64,000 nucleotides of DNA, taken from NCBI RefSeq assembly GCF_015351595.1, contig NZ_JADKPT010000001.1, positions 372,001 to 436,000 of the forward strand, read 5' to 3'. A program made the translations under genes and the position numbers. The notes beneath the pieces are model-generated. The model saw nothing but the letters and a program-made list of their open reading frames with translations. It was not told the origin of the DNA and did no database searches. The stretch comes from Flavobacterium sp. LC2016-12 (GTDB lineage: Bacteria > Bacteroidota > Bacteroidia > Flavobacteriales > Flavobacteriaceae). Of this stretch, positions 62,278 through 64,000 are shown piece by piece; position 1 is the first letter of the stretch; each line of letters begins with the position of its first letter.

Positions 62278-64000
62278 TTGAAATCGATACTTCTAAAATC
62301 ACTTTTCTTCTTTTTCATCGCTTCACAAATTCAAGCACAAGAATTACTTCCTTTCGTTGAAAATTATAATAAATCAAACTATCAGGGCGACAACCAAATT
62401 TGGAACGTTGTCCAGGGTAAAGATAATGCCATGTATTTTGCTAATAACCATTATTTACTGCGATATGATGGTGTAAAATGGGAAAAATATTCATTACCTA
62501 ATAAAACGATTATTCGTTCGATTTTAATTGAAGGAGATCGAATTTATTCTGGTTCTTATAAGGAATTTGGTTATTGGTATCGAAAAGAGGGTAAAATGCA
62601 ATACATTTCAATTACCAAAAACCTGCGTTTGTTTGATGAGAAAGACAATGAAGAAATCTGGAAAATTTTCAGATTTAATGGCTCGTTATATTTCCAGTCC
62701 TTCAATGATGTTTTTATTTATAACGGAAAACACATTCAGAAAATTAAATTTCCGTTTTTAATTTCGTATTGTTTTGTAGTCGATCAAAACCTTTATGTTG
62801 CGTCAGTAGCGAAGGGAACTTTTAAAATGAACGGATCTAGAATTGCAAATCCAAAAGGGTGGAATGTTCTTAAAAACTGTGTTGTTCATGCTATCGAAAA
62901 ATATCAAAACAAGACTTACATTTTTACGCAGAAAAAAGGAATTTTTACTGTAGAAAAAGAAGGTTTAAAGCCTTGGAATAATCCATTAAATGAAATTTTA
63001 AAAAGCTCCACAATTAACGTTGGTAAGTTTACTAAAAACAATAAACTTATTGTAGGTACCGGAAACCGAGGTGTTTTTATATATGATTTTAAATCTGGTA
63101 CCTATAAAAATATTGATAGAAAAAATGTCTTAATGAATAACTCCATTTTGAGTATTGGTTTTGACAAAGAAAATGATTTATGGCTGGGTTTAGATAACGG
63201 AATCGCTCATGTTGAGATCAATTCGCCTATTTCAATCTTTTATGATAATTCAGGTATTTTAGGCTCTGTCTACTCAGTAGCTACAACAAACAAAGGTTAT
63301 TTAATAGCGACAAACCATGGCGTTTTTGAATTTGATTCGGGGAAATTCAAAATGATGCCCAATACTCAGGGACAAGCGTGGAATATTACAGAAATTAATA
63401 ATAAATATATTATAGGCCACAATGATGGTACATTTTCTTATGCTAATGGTTCGTTATCTAAAATAAATAATATTAGTGGAGGCTGGAATTTATCGAAAAG
63501 CAGTATAAATAATACTTATTTTCAATCAACTTATAGCGGTGTTATCGCATATGATGATCTTTCAGATTTAAGTCATAGGAAAGTGATTAAAGATCTTTCG
63601 AAACCAATAAAATATGTAGCCCAGAACAAAAAGAATGAAATTTGGGCTGCTGATAATTATCGCGGTCTTTATCGGGTTGTATATGATGATAATTTTAAAA
63701 CTAAAAAGGTTGAAAATATCACACAACAAAGCAAGATTAAAAACGACTTTGGAGTTAAAATATTTGAGTTTAGAAATGAAATTCTATTTCTGATCAATAA
63801 TTCGTGGTACACTTATAATTCGATAACGAACAAACTAGAGGAAAACGAATTATTTAATCAGAACTTTAAAAATGTTTCGGATATAATAAGCATAGATGAA
63901 GATCATTTTATGGTGCTTCAGGATGGAATTCTTTACCATATTAAAGCGACGGGAAATAAATTTTTATGGAATATTATTCAGGCAAAATATTACAAAGGAA
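62278..64000 (+). CDS. Large exported beta-propeller protein (two-component-regulator type), 5' part
   Basis: An open frame of 574 codons runs from a TTG start to the window edge without a stop. The N-terminus is a clear signal peptide (MKSILLKSLFFFFIASQIQA, then QE). The body has repeated Reg_prop-like strands, for example 'MYFANNHYLLRYDGVKWEKY', 'DLWLGLDNGIAHVEINSP' and 'GYLIATNHGVFEFDSGKF'. Such propellers are the periplasmic sensor half of hybrid two-component or LuxR-type regulators in Bacteroidota; the signalling half would lie beyond the edge. The TTG start is supported by the signal peptide and the -7 element at 62253-62260. The first in-frame ATG after TTG (62440) would remove the signal peptide. 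Confidence 0.85.
   Translation, partial: MKSILLKSLFFFFIASQIQAQELLPFVENYNKSNYQGDNQIWNVVQGKDNAMYFANNHYLLRYDGVKWEKYSLPNKTIIRSILIEGDRIYSGSYKEFGYWYRKEGKMQYISITKNLRLFDEKDNEEIWKIFRFNGSLYFQSFNDVFIYNGKHIQKIKFPFLISYCFVVDQNLYVASVAKGTFKMNGSRIANPKGWNVLKNCVVHAIEKYQNKTYIFTQKKGIFTVEKEGLKPWNNPLNEILKSSTINVGKFTKNNKLIVGTGNRGVFIYDFKSGTYKNIDRKNVLMNNSILSIGFDKENDLWLGLDNGIAHVEINSPISIFYDNSGILGSVYSVATTNKGYLIATNHGVFEFDSGKFKMMPNTQGQAWNITEINNKYIIGHNDGTFSYANGSLSKINNISGGWNLSKSSINNTYFQSTYSGVIAYDDLSDLSHRKVIKDLSKPIKYVAQNKKNEIWAADNYRGLYRVVYDDNFKTKKVENITQQSKIKNDFGVKIFEFRNEILFLINNSWYTYNSITNKLEENELFNQNFKNVSDIISIDEDHFMVLQDGILYHIKATGNKFLWNIIQAKYYKG

Noticed and set aside
1-64000. CRISPR array, tRNA, rRNA, transposase or prophage
   Set aside because: I found no regularly spaced direct repeats of CRISPR type, no cloverleaf with a CCA end or TTCGANNC arm in the gaps, and no transposase, integrase or phage structural protein.

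Overview
The window looks like a chromosomal core segment of a Flavobacterium or close relative (Bacteroidota). It is AT-rich, and start codons lack Shine-Dalgarno sequences. Several genes have a TAnnTTTG-type -7 element just upstream. Exported proteins carry short hydrophobic signals ending near 'FAQ' or a lipobox. The gene content is flavobacterial: a RimB-RimK fusion, a DUF349 protein, an OstA-like protein, a PASTA protein beside ddl, and a dual-domain Pta. I saw no rRNA, tRNA, CRISPR array, transposase, prophage or replication origin.

Layout. 0-9 kb: DUF421 protein, RimB-RimK fusion and clpC on the minus strand, then gyrA with a TPR protein on the plus strand. 9-18.3 kb: a minus-strand run of OsmC, a DUF349 repeat protein, a beta-barrel protein, aroE with a TPR protein, a class-III aminotransferase and an OstA/LptA-like protein. 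18.6-20.5 kb: a lone lipoprotein alpha-amylase. 20.5-26.2 kb: a minus-strand membrane-biogenesis block (rsfS, ftsH, terminator, LUD protein, cdsA, psd, acyl-CoA-binding protein, lipoprotein superoxide dismutase). 26-36 kb: birA, a membrane protein, a SRPBCC protein, pyrE divergent from a Nudix hydrolase, DUF4287, an M14 peptidase, a DEAD-box helicase, a small secreted protein and a PhnA protein. 36-41 kb: an alpha/beta hydrolase, coaD, a DUF421 protein with a zinc-ribbon-like tail, and ddl, divergent from PASTA-rluD. 41-46.3 kb: a tight six-gene minus operon (hydrolase, DUF1398, ThuA, sulfurtransferase, ABC ATPase, lipoprotein). 46.6-54.4 kb: a secreted protein, mscS, a thioesterase, a TPR-extended ECF sigma factor with YCII and AhpD-like partners, a Na+/H+ antiporter and a TlpA-like protein. 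54.8-62.2 kb: dnaK, a lipoprotein, corA, pta and ackA. The last 1.7 kb is the 5' part of a large exported beta-propeller protein that starts at TTG.

How the genes work together. The cdsA-psd-acyl-CoA-binding protein series is a phospholipid-synthesis unit downstream of ftsH. The ddl/PASTA/rluD locus pairs a peptidoglycan precursor enzyme with a membrane PASTA protein. Pta and AckA form the acetate pathway. The ECF/YCII/AhpD trio is a recurrent sigma-factor neighbourhood.

The least explained material is intergenic. There is a near-identical 90-nt structured repeat in two places, a perfect 27-bp inverted repeat, a repeat with a UUCG hairpin, and a family of short repeats built on ACCGCAAAG/CTTTGCGGT. 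In two of the latter an 18-21 nt palindrome is flanked by GCAA duplications. The dnaK upstream region carries a sigma-54-like -24/-12 sequence preceded by clustered GTCA/TGAC half-sites.
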